Assembly (NCBI GenBank): GCA_002256145.1
Contig: NKIP01000017.1
Coordinates: forward strand, 1 to 64,000
Length of the DNA: 64,000 bases
Source: Comamonadaceae bacterium PBBC1
GTDB lineage: Bacteria > Pseudomonadota > Gammaproteobacteria > Burkholderiales > Burkholderiaceae_C
Direction of reading: 5' to 3'
Under the pieces are notes generated by a model. That model made no database searches. It saw only the letters and a program-made list of their open reading frames with translations, and had not been told where the DNA came from. This document shows, piece by piece, positions 27,425-36,881 of the stretch; position 1 is the stretch's first letter, and each line of letters opens with the position of its first letter. Position numbers and translations under genes: made by a program.

Positions 27425-28426
27425 ATGACTTTCCCCCCAATCCTGAAAATGTCCGGGCTTGTGGCCAGCTTGTGCGCGCTTGGCGCTTGCGGCGGTGGAT
27501 CCAGCACAAGCACCGACACCACAAGCACCACCACCACGGCGGGTGTGCAATGCAACTACAGCTACAGCGCCCTCAACACCGATCCACGGGTCAACTTGAC
27601 CAGCACCGCCAGCTGGTCTTGCAGCGACACCACCCGCACGTTGAAGGCCAACAGCGTGCCTGACCATGCCGTGGGTCCTTTCAACATCCAGTCGGATCTG
27701 GACTTCAAAATTTCGGCGCAAAACACCGAGGTGTCGGCCACGATCACCCCTGCTGTGAGCAGCACGACGGGCACCGCCATTCAGACAGCGGGTTACGCAT
27801 TGAACGGCATCAAGTTTGAGCCCGGCACGGGCGGTAACTGCGCCAGCACAGCCACATCCACCGATACGACGACCGGCGCTGCGTGCACGATGCTGGGCAA
27901 TGCGGGGACATGGCGCATGGAGGCTTTGGGCCAGACCACGTTCAACTTTGGTGCAGATGCCAGCAATGGCCATGTGCAACCTCAGGGCGAATACCACTAC
28001 CACGGCATGCCCGAGAAGTTCATCGACAAATTGGGCAAGGGCACGCAGACCATGACCTTGGTGGGCTGGGCCAGTGATGGTTTTCCGATGTATGCACGTT
28101 ACGGCCATGCGGAGGCCAGCAATGCCCAATCGGACATGAAAGTGCTCAGATCCAGCTGGCGCAAAAAAACAAGCCCCGACAGTGGCCGCCCCTCGGACGC
28201 CATTTTCCCCATGGGCACTTTTTTGCAAGACTATGAGTACGTGGCGGGTTCTGGGGACCTGGACGAGTGCAATGGACGCACAGGCGTCACGCCCGAGTTT
28301 CCCAAAGGCATCTACCACTACATGGTGACCGAGACCTGGCCCTATGTGCATCGGTGCGTGAAGGGCACTGCCACAGCGGGCGCCACAGGTGGTGGTGCTG
28401 GCGGCATGCCACCACCAAGGCCCTGA
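27425..28426 (+). CDS. YHYH-domain lipoprotein
   Basis: A 333-residue exported protein. MTFPPILKMSGLVASLCALGAC ends in a lipobox (LGAC) followed by a Ser/Thr-rich linker. The domain carries the family motif GEYHYHGMPEKF, WASDGFPMYARYG, and GIYHYMVTETWPYVHRC. YHYH proteins are poorly characterised; the His clusters suggest metal binding. I prefer the ATG at 27425 because GGGGG lies eight bases upstream; the ATG at 27407 overlaps the previous stop and is the alternative. A HupE/UreJ-like membrane protein follows after 1 bp. Confidence 0.85.
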   Translation: MTFPPILKMSGLVASLCALGACGGGSSTSTDTTSTTTTAGVQCNYSYSALNTDPRVNLTSTASWSCSDTTRTLKANSVPDHAVGPFNIQSDLDFKISAQNTEVSATITPAVSSTTGTAIQTAGYALNGIKFEPGTGGNCASTATSTDTTTGAACTMLGNAGTWRMEALGQTTFNFGADASNGHVQPQGEYHYHGMPEKFIDKLGKGTQTMTLVGWASDGFPMYARYGHAEASNAQSDMKVLRSSWRKKTSPDSGRPSDAIFPMGTFLQDYEYVAGSGDLDECNGRTGVTPEFPKGIYHYMVTETWPYVHRCVKGTATAGATGGGAGGMPPPRP

Positions 28427-28427
28427 C

Positions 28428-29531
28428 ATGCGTGGCTTGCACAGGGCGCTGCTCACGGGATGGATGGGCTGGCTGCTGTTGATGTCGGGGGCTGCCCAAG
28501 CCCACCTCATGGTGGCGCAGCGCGGCACGCTGAACTTTGTGGATGGCGGCGCTTTCATGGTGCTGTCATTGCCGGTATCCGCATTCCAGGGCGTCGACGA
28601 CGATGGTGATGGGCGTTTGTCCATGGCAGAGGGACATGCCCATTGGCGCGACATCGAAGCGCAGGTGCGCGCAGGCGTGCAGCTGGTGAGCGAGCAAGGC
28701 GCAGCCCCTTTGGAGGGCGTGATTTTCAACCTGTCACCGCCCGACAATGCACCTGCAGCCCCGGCCAGTCAGCTGGTGGTGATGGGGCGCTTTGCATGGC
28801 CATCGAGCCAGGAGGGCGGACGTTTCGGGTTGCGTCTATTCGGGACACAAGCCGATGAGCAAACCCAGCACATCACCGTGACCCGTGGGGGTGAGACGCA
28901 GCTCTTGACCCTGAGCCCTGAGCGTGCCGAGATGGCGGTTTTTCCCGGCATTTGGGCTGTGATTTCCGATCAGATCTGGATCGGCGCGCACCATGTTCTG
29001 GCGGGGGCAGACCATTTGCTGTTTCTGTTGGTGGTGCTGGCTGCAGGTGTTGGGCTGCGCCATCTGGTGTGGACGCTGACTTGCTTCACGCTGGGGCATG
29101 CCCTGACCTTGTTGGCTTGCGTGCTGGGGGGCTGGCAAGTCTCGCCCGCGCTGGTGGAGCCTGCCATCGCCATCACCGTCGTCGGCATGGCGGGATTTGA
29201 CCGCTGGCGCCAGAAAAATGGGCGAACCGTGCCTGCCGCTTGGCGTTGGGGTTTGGTGTTTTTCTGCGCACTGATCCATGGTTTGGGCATGGCCGAAGCC
29301 CTGACCGATCTGGGCTTGCAGGGGGCGCGCAAATTCTGGAGTCTGCTGGGCTTTAACCTCGGCATTGAGCTGGGCCAGCTGGCCGCTGCGGGTGTGGCGA
29401 TGGGGGTGTTTTGGGCGCTGCGCCGCTGGGCGGGGGAGAGCGCATTGGCCATGGCTTTGCGGCTGGCCTCTTGGGGCGCCATGGGCTTGGGCACCTTCTG
29501 GTTTGTTCAGCGGGTGGCACTGACCGCCTGA
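28428..29531 (+). CDS. HupE/UreJ-like membrane protein with N-terminal EF-hand
   Basis: A 367-residue inner-membrane protein. Signal peptide to about residue 25, then a periplasmic domain containing a canonical EF-hand loop (DDDGDGRLSMAE, positions 1,3,5,12 acidic). The membrane half has six or seven helices and the HupE/UreJ signature HHVLAGADHLLFLLVVL, then FTLGHALTLL and ALIHGLGMAEAL, rich in conserved His/Asp. HupE/UreJ members are nickel/cobalt permeases in known cases, but the long variant with a lumenal domain is uncharacterised. Neighbours suggest a metal-related system. Confidence 0.85.
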   Translation: MRGLHRALLTGWMGWLLLMSGAAQAHLMVAQRGTLNFVDGGAFMVLSLPVSAFQGVDDDGDGRLSMAEGHAHWRDIEAQVRAGVQLVSEQGAAPLEGVIFNLSPPDNAPAAPASQLVVMGRFAWPSSQEGGRFGLRLFGTQADEQTQHITVTRGGETQLLTLSPERAEMAVFPGIWAVISDQIWIGAHHVLAGADHLLFLLVVLAAGVGLRHLVWTLTCFTLGHALTLLACVLGGWQVSPALVEPAIAITVVGMAGFDRWRQKNGRTVPAAWRWGLVFFCALIHGLGMAEALTDLGLQGARKFWSLLGFNLGIELGQLAAAGVAMGVFWALRRWAGESALAMALRLASWGAMGLGTFWFVQRVALTA

Positions 29532-29574
29532 GTGCGGCTTTGTCGGGGCTGTTTATCTTGCTGAATCACACGCG

Positions 29575-31650
29575 ATGCAAATTTATTCTGTCTGTTGGAT
29601 CAGTTTGTCCCTGGGGGTCTTTTGTGCGCAAACACAGCTCATGGCCGCAACGCCATCAGGCCAGGATGAAGTTGAAATCATTGCGCAAGACCACAAAGCC
29701 CCGGGCCTGAGCGATGCCGCCAGCCAGGGAGCGGTGAGTGCGTCCGTGATCAAGCACAAGCCCTTGCAGCGCCCAGCTGACGTGCTGGAATTTGTGCCCG
29801 GCATGGTCGTCACCCAACACTCAGGCGATGGCAAGGCCAACCAGTATTTTCTGCGCGGCATGAACCTGGACCATGGCACAGACTTCGCGACCACGGTCAA
29901 TGGCGTGCCGGTCAACATGCCCAGCCATGCACACGGCCAAGGCTACAGCGATCTGAACTTTTTGATGCCCGAGCTGGTGCAGCGCATCGACTACCGCAAA
30001 GGCCCGTATTTTGCGGGTGAGGGCGACTTCTCGTCGGCTGGCTCGGCCCGCATCGCCTACCGCACGCGGCTGGAACAGCCCTTTGCCGATGTCAGCCTGG
30101 GGCAGGGCGGCTATGCACGCACGGTGGTCGCAGGTTCACGCGAAATTCAAGACGGGTTGCATGTTTTGGGGGCGCTGGAGAGCATGCACCACAACGGCCC
30201 CTGGACCCAGCCAGAAGGTCTGCGCAAGACCAACGCCTTGCTGACCCTGAGCGGCGGCACAGCCGCCCAAGGCTGGTCCACCAGCCTCATGTCCTATGCG
30301 GCGCAGTGGCGGGCAACCGAACAAGTGCCGCAACGTTTGCTCGATGCCGCGGTGTACCAGGGCCAGCCCTTTGGCCGTTTTGATTCACTGGATGCCACCG
30401 ATGGCGGGCAGACCCGGCGCACCAGCCTGTCGGGGCAGTGGCACAGCCAGACGGCGCAAGAACGTGTTCAGCTCAGTGCCTACGCCATGCGTTACGACCT
30501 GGACCTGTTTTCCAACTTCACCTACCAGCTGAACAACCCGGTCAGTGGCGACCAGTTCGGTCAAAGCGACCAACGCAGCGTCTGGGGCGGGCGGGCCTCC
30601 AAGTCGTGGATCACAGAGGGCCAGGAGGGGGCTTTTGTGGTCAATACCCTGGGGCTGGACTATCGGCAAGACCACATCCGGCTGGGTTTGTTCAACACGG
30701 CGGCGCGGCAAATTTTGTCGACCGTGCGGGAGGACGTGGTTGAACAAAGTCTGCTGGGTGTGCATGCCGAAAACGCCACCACTTGGACGCCCTGGCTGCG
30801 TACCGTGGCGGGTGTGAGGGCCGATGTATGGCGCGCGCAGGTGCAAAGCCTGAGCTTGGCCGCCAATTCGGGTCAGGCCCGCAGCAGCCAGCTTTCGCCC
30901 AAGTTGTCGCTCATCCTGGGACCTTGGGCTCGCACAGAATTTTTTCTCAATGCAGGTCGTGGCTTTCACAGCAACGATGCCCGTGGGGCTACAGCCACGG
31001 TGGATCCGGTCAGCGGCTCGGCCATCAGCCCGGTGGCGGGTCTGATGGCTGCGCGTGGGCAGGAAGTCGGCCTCAAAACCCAATGGTCAGACCAGTGGCA
31101 ATCGAGTCTGGCGCTGTGGCAGCTGGACATGGATTCTGAGCTGGTGTACCTGGGCGATGCGGGCAGCACCGAGGCGGGACGCCCCAGTCGGCGCCAGGGG
31201 CTGGAGTTCAGCCACCAAGGGGTCTGGGGACAACATCTGGGCCTGGACATGAGCCTGGCCTGGACCCGTGCGCGCTACACCGACAACGCAGTGCAGGGCA
31301 ACGACATTCCCAACGCCGTGCAGCGCGTGGCCAACCTGACGCTGACCCTGCGCAACGCGCACCCCTGGTCGGGCTCCGTGGGCTTGCGTTACATCGGGCC
31401 TGCCCCTTTGCGCGAAGACAATGCGGTGCGTGCGCCGTCGAGCTTGACACTTAACTTGCGCATGCAACGTCAGCTGCGCCCAGACCTGGACCTGAGTCTG
31501 GACGTGCTGAACCTGACGGATCGCCAGAACATCGATGTGGCTTATGTCTACACCTCGCGCCTGTCTGGCGAGGCGGCCGGGGTGGAGGGTGTGCATGTGC
31601 ACCCGGCTGAGCCGCGCACGGTCAGGGTGTCGGTGCGTTACCGGTTTTGA
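29575..31650 (+). CDS. TonB-dependent outer-membrane receptor
   Basis: A 691-residue receptor for an unknown ligand. Signal peptide (MQIYSVCWISLSLGVFCAQ), a plug domain (RPADVLEFVPGMVVTQHSGD, QYFLRGMNLDHGTDF, NGVPVNMPSHAHGQGYSDLN), then a 22-strand-type barrel ending in the aromatic VRVSVRYRF. The His-rich plug loop and the neighbouring YHYH and HupE/UreJ-like genes suggest import of a metal or metal complex; this is inference. No TonB/ExbB/ExbD or Fur-type regulator is adjacent. It ends 30 bp from the convergent thioesterase gene. Confidence 0.92.
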   Translation: MQIYSVCWISLSLGVFCAQTQLMAATPSGQDEVEIIAQDHKAPGLSDAASQGAVSASVIKHKPLQRPADVLEFVPGMVVTQHSGDGKANQYFLRGMNLDHGTDFATTVNGVPVNMPSHAHGQGYSDLNFLMPELVQRIDYRKGPYFAGEGDFSSAGSARIAYRTRLEQPFADVSLGQGGYARTVVAGSREIQDGLHVLGALESMHHNGPWTQPEGLRKTNALLTLSGGTAAQGWSTSLMSYAAQWRATEQVPQRLLDAAVYQGQPFGRFDSLDATDGGQTRRTSLSGQWHSQTAQERVQLSAYAMRYDLDLFSNFTYQLNNPVSGDQFGQSDQRSVWGGRASKSWITEGQEGAFVVNTLGLDYRQDHIRLGLFNTAARQILSTVREDVVEQSLLGVHAENATTWTPWLRTVAGVRADVWRAQVQSLSLAANSGQARSSQLSPKLSLILGPWARTEFFLNAGRGFHSNDARGATATVDPVSGSAISPVAGLMAARGQEVGLKTQWSDQWQSSLALWQLDMDSELVYLGDAGSTEAGRPSRRQGLEFSHQGVWGQHLGLDMSLAWTRARYTDNAVQGNDIPNAVQRVANLTLTLRNAHPWSGSVGLRYIGPAPLREDNAVRAPSSLTLNLRMQRQLRPDLDLSLDVLNLTDRQNIDVAYVYTSRLSGEAAGVEGVHVHPAEPRTVRVSVRYRF

Positions 31651-31680
31651 GCGCGGGCTTCATGGTCACCTGCGCTGTGA

Positions 31681-32094
31681 TCAGGCCTGAGAGCCAACAG
31701 GGCAAGGCTTGCCGCTGCCGTCGATGGCCACATAAGTCAGGCTGGCTTCGGTCACCTTGATGTAGTCACCCTGCAAGCGGATGCGCTCGGCAAACACCTC
31801 GACCTTGACGGTGACTGAGGTGCGGCCCACTTTCACGATGCGTGCAAAAAACGACAGGATGTCGCCCACCTTGACCGGTTGCTTGAAGATGAATTCATTG
31901 ACCGCCACCGTGGCCATGCGACCGCGCACCAGACGCGCAGGCAAAACGGCACCTGCCAAGTCGACCTGGGCCATGACCCAGCCGCCAAAAATATCGCCGT
32001 TGGCATTGCAGTCGGCAGGCATGGGGATCACCTTCATGACCAGTTCCTGGTCAGTGGGCAATGCGACAGCGTGGGGGCGTGGTGTTTCAGACAT
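31681..32094 (-). CDS. Acyl-CoA thioesterase (YciA/Acot family)
   Basis: A 137-residue hotdog-fold thioesterase cleaving short- to medium-chain acyl-CoAs. Motifs: ADCNANGDIFGGWVMAQVDLA (NxxGDxFGGW) and ATVAVNEFIFKQPVKVGDIL. I start at the ATG of MSETPRP; a GTG two codons earlier is possible. It is divergent from the ABC transporter, about 40 bp apart, so the two share a short regulatory region. Confidence 0.92.
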   Translation of the reverse strand: MSETPRPHAVALPTDQELVMKVIPMPADCNANGDIFGGWVMAQVDLAGAVLPARLVRGRMATVAVNEFIFKQPVKVGDILSFFARIVKVGRTSVTVKVEVFAERIRLQGDYIKVTEASLTYVAIDGSGKPCPVGSQA

Positions 32095-32134
32095 GGGCAC
32101 AATCGGTGGTTAACGTTCAACTGGATTGTCCCTT

Positions 32135-33967
32135 ATGCGCCACCACGGCGAAACCGCTCCCTCTGCTGCCCCCCTTGCAAAATCTGCTGGACAGGCTGCA
32201 CCGCCCCCCGCTGGGGGAGACTGGCAAACCCTGTCACGCCTCTTGCCCTATTTGTGGCAATACAAATGGCGCGTGGTCATCGCACTCACCCTCATGGTGT
32301 GCGCCAAGCTGGCCAATGTGAGTGTCCCTCTGCTGCTCAAGGAACTGGTGGACGCCATGAGCCTCAAGCCCGGCGACCCGCAAGCGGTGCTGGTGGTGCC
32401 GGTGGCCTTGTTGGTGGGTTACGGGGCCTTGCGTTTGCTGACGTCTGCATTCACCGAGTTGCGCGAGCTGGTGTTTGCCAAAGCCACACAAGGCGCTTCG
32501 CGCAGCATTGCCCTGCAGACTTTTGAGCATTTGCACGCTTTAAGCCTGCGTTTTCATTTGGCCCGGCAAACGGGCGGGATGACACGCGACATCGAGCGCG
32601 GCGTGCGCGGCATCGAGTCGCTGATCTCGTATTCGCTTTACAGCATCATCCCCACGCTGATCGAGGTGGGCCTGGTGCTGACGATTTTGGCGGTGAAGTT
32701 TGACGCCTGGTTCGCGGGCATCACCTTGGCAGCCTTGGCGTTTTATATTTTCTTCACGGTGCGTGTGACCGAGTGGCGCACCCAGTTCCGCAAACAGGCC
32801 AACGAGTTCGATTCGGCTGCCCACACGCGGGCGGTTGACTCGCTGTTGAACTACGAAACCGTCAAATACTTTGGCAATGAGCGATTCGAGGCGGGCCGCT
32901 ACGACGACAGCCTGGAGCGCCTGCGCTTGTCCCGCCTGAAGGCACAAACCTCTTTGTCCTTGCTCAATACCGGGCAGCAGCTCATCATCGCGTCGGCCCT
33001 GGTGGCCATGCTTTGGCGGGCCACTGAAGGGGTGGTGGCCGGGCGCATGACCTTGGGTGACCTGGTCATGATCAATGCCTTCATGATTCAGCTTTACATC
33101 CCGCTCAACTTTTTGGGTGTGCTGTACCGTGAGATCAAACAAAGCCTGACCGATCTGGACAAGATGTTTGTGCTGATGGACCGCGAGCGAGAAGTGGCCG
33201 ATGCGCCCGATGCACAGGCGCTGGCTTTGCAGGGTGCGCCCGATGTGGTGTTTGACCGCGTGTCTTTTGCCTACGAAAGCGACCGCCCGATCCTCCAAGA
33301 CATCAGCTTCACCATTCCCGCGGGCAAAACGGTGGCCGTGGTCGGCCCTTCAGGTTCGGGCAAATCTACGCTGGCGCGTTTGATGTTCCGCTTTTACGAC
33401 GTGCAGCAAGGCTTCATCCGAATTGCGGGGCAAGACATCCGGCAAGTCACTCAATCGAGCGTGCGCCAGGCCTTGGGCATCGTGCCGCAAGACACGGTGC
33501 TGTTCAACGACAGCGTGGCCTACAACATCGCCTATGGCCGTCCCGGTGCCAGTCAATCTGAAATCGAAGGGGCTGCGCGTTCTGCCCGCATCCACGACTT
33601 CATCGTCTCCACGCCCAAGGGTTACCAAACTTCGGTGGGCGAGCGCGGGTTGAAATTGTCGGGCGGTGAAAAGCAGCGTGTGGCCATTGCCCGCACTTTG
33701 CTCAAGAATCCGCCGATTTTGGTGTTCGACGAGGCCACCTCGGCGCTCGATTCGGCCAACGAGCGCGCCATCCAAACCGAGTTGGCGGGTGTGTCGCAAA
33801 ACAAGACAACCTTGGTGATTGCCCACCGCTTGTCCACGGTGGTCGATGCGCACGAGATTTTGGTGATGGAAGCGGGCCAGATCATCGAGCGCGGCAACCA
33901 TGCCGCCTTGCTGGCCTTGCAAGGCCGTTACGCCAGCATGTGGGCGATGCAGCAGTCGGGCGAGTGA
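32135..33967 (+). CDS. ATM1/HMT1-type ABC transporter (fused permease-ATPase)
   Basis: A 610-residue half-transporter expected to act as a homodimer in the inner membrane. N-terminal exporter domain with six helices (VVIALTLMVCAKLANVSVPL onward), including the ATM1-type YETVKYFGNE motif. C-terminal ATPase: Walker A GPSGSGKSTLAR, signature LSGGEKQRVAIAR, Walker B ILVFDEATSALD, and the switch AHRLSTV. Family members export glutathione-linked or Fe-S-related compounds and confer metal tolerance; the substrate here is unknown. Confidence 0.93.
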   Translation: MRHHGETAPSAAPLAKSAGQAAPPPAGGDWQTLSRLLPYLWQYKWRVVIALTLMVCAKLANVSVPLLLKELVDAMSLKPGDPQAVLVVPVALLVGYGALRLLTSAFTELRELVFAKATQGASRSIALQTFEHLHALSLRFHLARQTGGMTRDIERGVRGIESLISYSLYSIIPTLIEVGLVLTILAVKFDAWFAGITLAALAFYIFFTVRVTEWRTQFRKQANEFDSAAHTRAVDSLLNYETVKYFGNERFEAGRYDDSLERLRLSRLKAQTSLSLLNTGQQLIIASALVAMLWRATEGVVAGRMTLGDLVMINAFMIQLYIPLNFLGVLYREIKQSLTDLDKMFVLMDREREVADAPDAQALALQGAPDVVFDRVSFAYESDRPILQDISFTIPAGKTVAVVGPSGSGKSTLARLMFRFYDVQQGFIRIAGQDIRQVTQSSVRQALGIVPQDTVLFNDSVAYNIAYGRPGASQSEIEGAARSARIHDFIVSTPKGYQTSVGERGLKLSGGEKQRVAIARTLLKNPPILVFDEATSALDSANERAIQTELAGVSQNKTTLVIAHRLSTVVDAHEILVMEAGQIIERGNHAALLALQGRYASMWAMQQSGE

Positions 33968-33981
33968 ACCCGGGTTCTCCT

Positions 33982-34006
33982 GTAGGTCGGACCTTCAGGT
34001 CCGACA
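33982..34006. repeat. REP-like dispersed repeat, copy 2 (single hairpin)
   Basis: GTAG followed by GTCGGACC-TTCA-GGTCCGAC (perfect 8-bp stem). Only the first half of the longer element is present. It lies between the convergent ABC transporter and paaE and may also end their transcripts. Confidence 0.7.
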
Positions 34007-34051
34007 AGTATCGTTTTGCGCAGCGACCATGGCGGGCTTGCTGCGCGAGTT

Positions 34052-35155
34052 TCAGCGCTCGTCGAAACTGATCACCACGCGCTCGCTGGTGGGGCGGGCT
34101 TGGCAAGACAGGATGAAGCCTTGCTCGACTTCGGGCTTTTCGAGGGTGAAGTTCTTCTCCATCTCGGTCGTGCCTTCCATGACCTTGCAGCGGCAGGTGC
34201 AGCACACCCCGGCTTTGCATGAATACGGCAGGTCCAGACCCAGGGACAAAGCGATGTCCAAGATCTTTTCGTTGCGGTTCATCGGCATGTTGTAGGGCTT
34301 GCCGTCCAGCACCACGGTGAGTTGAACTTCGCCTTGTTCGCGGGTGGCGGGGTGGCCCAGCACGGCTTTGGCGCGGACCTCGGGGGCTAAGGCATCCAGT
34401 GTGGGTGAGCTGAAGCGCTCGGTGCGGATGCGCTCGGCTTTCACACCAGCCGTGAGCAGAGCTTGCTCGGTGGCTTCGATCATGGCCTCGGGTCCGCACA
34501 CAAACACCTCGTCCATGCTGCCCACAGGCAAGACGGCGTCGATGATGGCCTGCACCTTGGCCGCGTCGATGCGCCCTTCCAGCAAGGGCACTTCTTGTGC
34601 CTGGCGCGAGAGCACATGGATCAAGGTCAGGCGCGAGGGATAGCGGTCCTTCAGGTCTTGCAGTGCTTCGTTGAACATCACACTGTCCATGCGGCGGTTG
34701 CCGTAGACCAAGGTGAACTTGCTCTCGGGTTGGTCTTCCAGGGTGCTGGCGAGGATCGACAGGATGGGCGTGATGCCCGAGCCAGCCGCAAAGCCCACGC
34801 GGTGAATCGCTCGGGGGCGCTGCACCACAAAGCGGCCATCGGGCGGCATCACGCGCAAGGTGTCGCCCGCCTGGAGTTGGGTGGCGGCCCAGTTGGAGAA
34901 CACGCCGCCTTCCACGGGGCGGATGCCCACTTCGAGAACGCCGTTCTTTTGCAGCTGGCTGCGGGCCGAGCTGATGGAGTAACTGCGGCGCACATCCGCG
35001 CCGTTGATGTCCGCACGCAAGGTCAGGAACTGGCCCGGCTGGAAGTCAAAGCTGCTGCGCAGATCGGCAGGCACGTTCAGCGTGATCGCCACGGCACCAG
35101 CCGCTTCGGGTGAAATGCGTGCGATCGGGAGGTCATGAAATCGGGGTGCGGACAT
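34052..35155 (-). CDS. paaE: Phenylacetyl-CoA epoxidase reductase subunit PaaE
   Basis: Transfers electrons from NAD(P)H to the PaaABC epoxidase, which converts phenylacetyl-CoA to its ring-1,2-epoxide. The 367-residue protein has an N-terminal FAD domain (FQPGQFLTL, RRSYSISSA), an NAD-binding domain (GSGITPILSIL), and a C-terminal plant-type 2Fe-2S ferredoxin with CKAGVCCTC and a later Cys in FILSCQARP. Last gene of the paaABCDE run on the minus strand, 24 bp after paaD. Confidence 0.97.
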   Translation of the reverse strand: MSAPRFHDLPIARISPEAAGAVAITLNVPADLRSSFDFQPGQFLTLRADINGADVRRSYSISSARSQLQKNGVLEVGIRPVEGGVFSNWAATQLQAGDTLRVMPPDGRFVVQRPRAIHRVGFAAGSGITPILSILASTLEDQPESKFTLVYGNRRMDSVMFNEALQDLKDRYPSRLTLIHVLSRQAQEVPLLEGRIDAAKVQAIIDAVLPVGSMDEVFVCGPEAMIEATEQALLTAGVKAERIRTERFSSPTLDALAPEVRAKAVLGHPATREQGEVQLTVVLDGKPYNMPMNRNEKILDIALSLGLDLPYSCKAGVCCTCRCKVMEGTTEMEKNFTLEKPEVEQGFILSCQARPTSERVVISFDER

Positions 35156-35179
35156 GGTGCTTCAGGGCGGCAAGGCCGC

Positions 35180-35716
35180 TCAGTAAGGTTTGAAGTAATC
35201 GAAGGGCTCCATGCAGGCCAGGCACCGGTAAAGGGCCTTGCAGGCGGTCGAGCCGAAATGGGAGGTTTCGGTGGTGTTGGCCGAGCCACATTGCGGGCAG
35301 TTCACCACCTCGGGCTTGGCCCCACGCGCTGCAAACTGCACCACGTTGGCCGTACCTGAACCCGCGCTGCTGCAGGCGTGCGGCGGGGCAATGCCATAGG
35401 CGCGCAGTTTGTCTTTGGCGGCGTCGCTCATCCAGTCGGTGGTCCAGGCCGGAGCCAGCTGCGTGACCACGCGGCCTTGCAGGCCGTGGGCCTGCAACAG
35501 GGCTTTCACATCGTCCTCAATCTGGCCCATGGCCGGGCAGCCGCTGTAGGTGGGCGTGATGACCACGTCCAGTCCCGCTTCTCCTGCGCGCACGTCGCGC
35601 AAGATGCCCAGCTCGCGCAAAGTGACTACCGGAATTTCCGGGTCGGTCAAGCTGTCGAGCAGGACCCAAGCGCGGGCCACATCGGCGGTGCTGGGCTGAG
35701 AAATGAGGGTGGACAT
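35180..35716 (-). CDS. paaD: Phenylacetate degradation Fe-S assembly-type protein PaaD
   Basis: A 178-residue accessory protein needed for an active PaaABC(D)E epoxidase, probably in metal or Fe-S cofactor assembly. DUF59/MIP18 region LDSLTDPEIPVVTLRELGIL with TPTYSGCPAMGQIE, and a C-terminal zinc-ribbon-like set CPQCGS ... CKALYRCLACMEPF. The ATG at 35716 lies 10 bp after paaC; a longer open frame upstream overlaps paaC and is rejected. Confidence 0.96.
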   Translation of the reverse strand: MSTLISQPSTADVARAWVLLDSLTDPEIPVVTLRELGILRDVRAGEAGLDVVITPTYSGCPAMGQIEDDVKALLQAHGLQGRVVTQLAPAWTTDWMSDAAKDKLRAYGIAPPHACSSAGSGTANVVQFAARGAKPEVVNCPQCGSANTTETSHFGSTACKALYRCLACMEPFDYFKPY

Positions 35717-35726
35717 GGCTTGGGGC

Positions 35727-36539
35727 TTACCAGGTGGCTTGCGGGTGAGCGCGGGCCAGGCTTTGCATTTCGGCCAGCACAAAGCCCAGGTGCTCGGAGT
35801 GGAGGCCTTGTTTGCCTGTGGGCACAAAGCCACCATCGGCCGGGCGCTGGAGGGTGGCCTCTTGCAGAGCTTCATTCACGATCTGGTTCCAGTCGTTTTG
35901 CAAAGCGGCGATGTCGATGCCCGTGCCGTTGGCCAGCGCGGCGGCTTCATGGGGGCTGCTGGCCCAAAACTCCTGGCTGTAGGGCATCAGCTGGTCGAGG
36001 GCCGTTTGCACTTTGGCATGGGACTCGTCAGTGCCGTCGCCCAGACGTACCAGCCAGTCGCGTGAATGGCGCAGGTGGTAACGCACTTCCTTGAGCGACT
36101 TGGCGGCAATCGCGGCCAGTTGTGTGTCTTTGGAGTTTTGCAGCTGGTCCCAGACCAGCACCATCAGGCTGCTGTACAAAAAGTTGCGTGCCATGGTCAT
36201 GGCGAAATCGCGGTCGCCTTGGGCCGTGGCCGACATCAAGGGCATGTGCGGCAATTCGCACAAGGTGTAGTTCTTGAAGTCGGGCAGGTCGCGGAAATAC
36301 GCCAGCGTGTCTTCGGTGGCGCCGCCACCTTGCAGCTCGGCCGCGTGCTGGTAAAGCATGCGGGCTTGGCCCACCAGGTCCAGGCTGTTGTTGGACAGCG
36401 CGATGTCTTCTTCGAGGATGGGGCCGTGGCCGCACCATTCGGCGTTGCGCTGTCCGAGGATCAGCGCGTTGTCGGCCAGGTGCAGCAGGTAATCGACCGG
36501 CGCGTTGAGCGAGGCCGTTGGGGAGTTGGGCGTGTTCAT
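35727..36539 (-). CDS. paaC: Phenylacetyl-CoA epoxidase structural subunit PaaC
   Basis: Ferritin-like structural partner of the catalytic PaaA subunit. The 270-residue all-helical protein has LADNALILGQRNAEWCGHGP near the N-terminus, EEDIALSNNSLDLVGQAR, and a YHLRHSRDWLVRLGDGT helix, as in PaaC. The order A-B-C-D-E is intact and transcription runs from the palindromic operator upstream of paaA. Confidence 0.96.
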   Translation of the reverse strand: MNTPNSPTASLNAPVDYLLHLADNALILGQRNAEWCGHGPILEEDIALSNNSLDLVGQARMLYQHAAELQGGGATEDTLAYFRDLPDFKNYTLCELPHMPLMSATAQGDRDFAMTMARNFLYSSLMVLVWDQLQNSKDTQLAAIAAKSLKEVRYHLRHSRDWLVRLGDGTDESHAKVQTALDQLMPYSQEFWASSPHEAAALANGTGIDIAALQNDWNQIVNEALQEATLQRPADGGFVPTGKQGLHSEHLGFVLAEMQSLARAHPQATW

Positions 36540-36584
36540 AAGGGTGTTGGGTGCGTGACGCTCAACGCTGAGCGCCGAACGGCT

Positions 36585-36881
36585 TTACATGTGGCCGACT
36601 TCTTCTGGAATCGCGTAGAAAGTGGGGTGGCGGTAGACCTTGTCGCTGGCCGGATCGAAGAATTCGGGCTTGTCATTGGGCTCGCTCGCCGAAATATTGG
36701 CCGAGGGCACCACCCAGATGCTCACACCTTCTTGACGGCGGGTGTAGACATCACGCGCCATTTGCAAAGCGTGCTCTGAATCGGATGCGTGCAGGCTGCC
36801 GCAATGCTTGTGTTCCAGGCCTTGCTTGGAGCGGACAAAAACCTCCCACAGAGGCCATTCTTTCAATGCGGCGGTGCTCAT
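36585..36881 (-). CDS. paaB: Phenylacetyl-CoA epoxidase subunit PaaB
   Basis: A 98-residue bridging subunit of the epoxidase complex. Recognised from [40 protein letters not shown] and the C-terminal [16 protein letters not shown]. Its ATG overlaps the paaA stop codon by 4 bp, so the subunits are translationally coupled. Confidence 0.97.
   Translation of the reverse strand: MSTAALKEWPLWEVFVRSKQGLEHKHCGSLHASDSEHALQMARDVYTRRQEGVSIWVVPSANISASEPNDKPEFFDPASDKVYRHPTFYAIPEEVGHM

Noticed and set aside
27287..28747. 486-codon minus-strand frame over the YHYH and HupE-like genes
   Set aside because: Shadow frame; the plus strand has signal peptides, a lipobox and family motifs.
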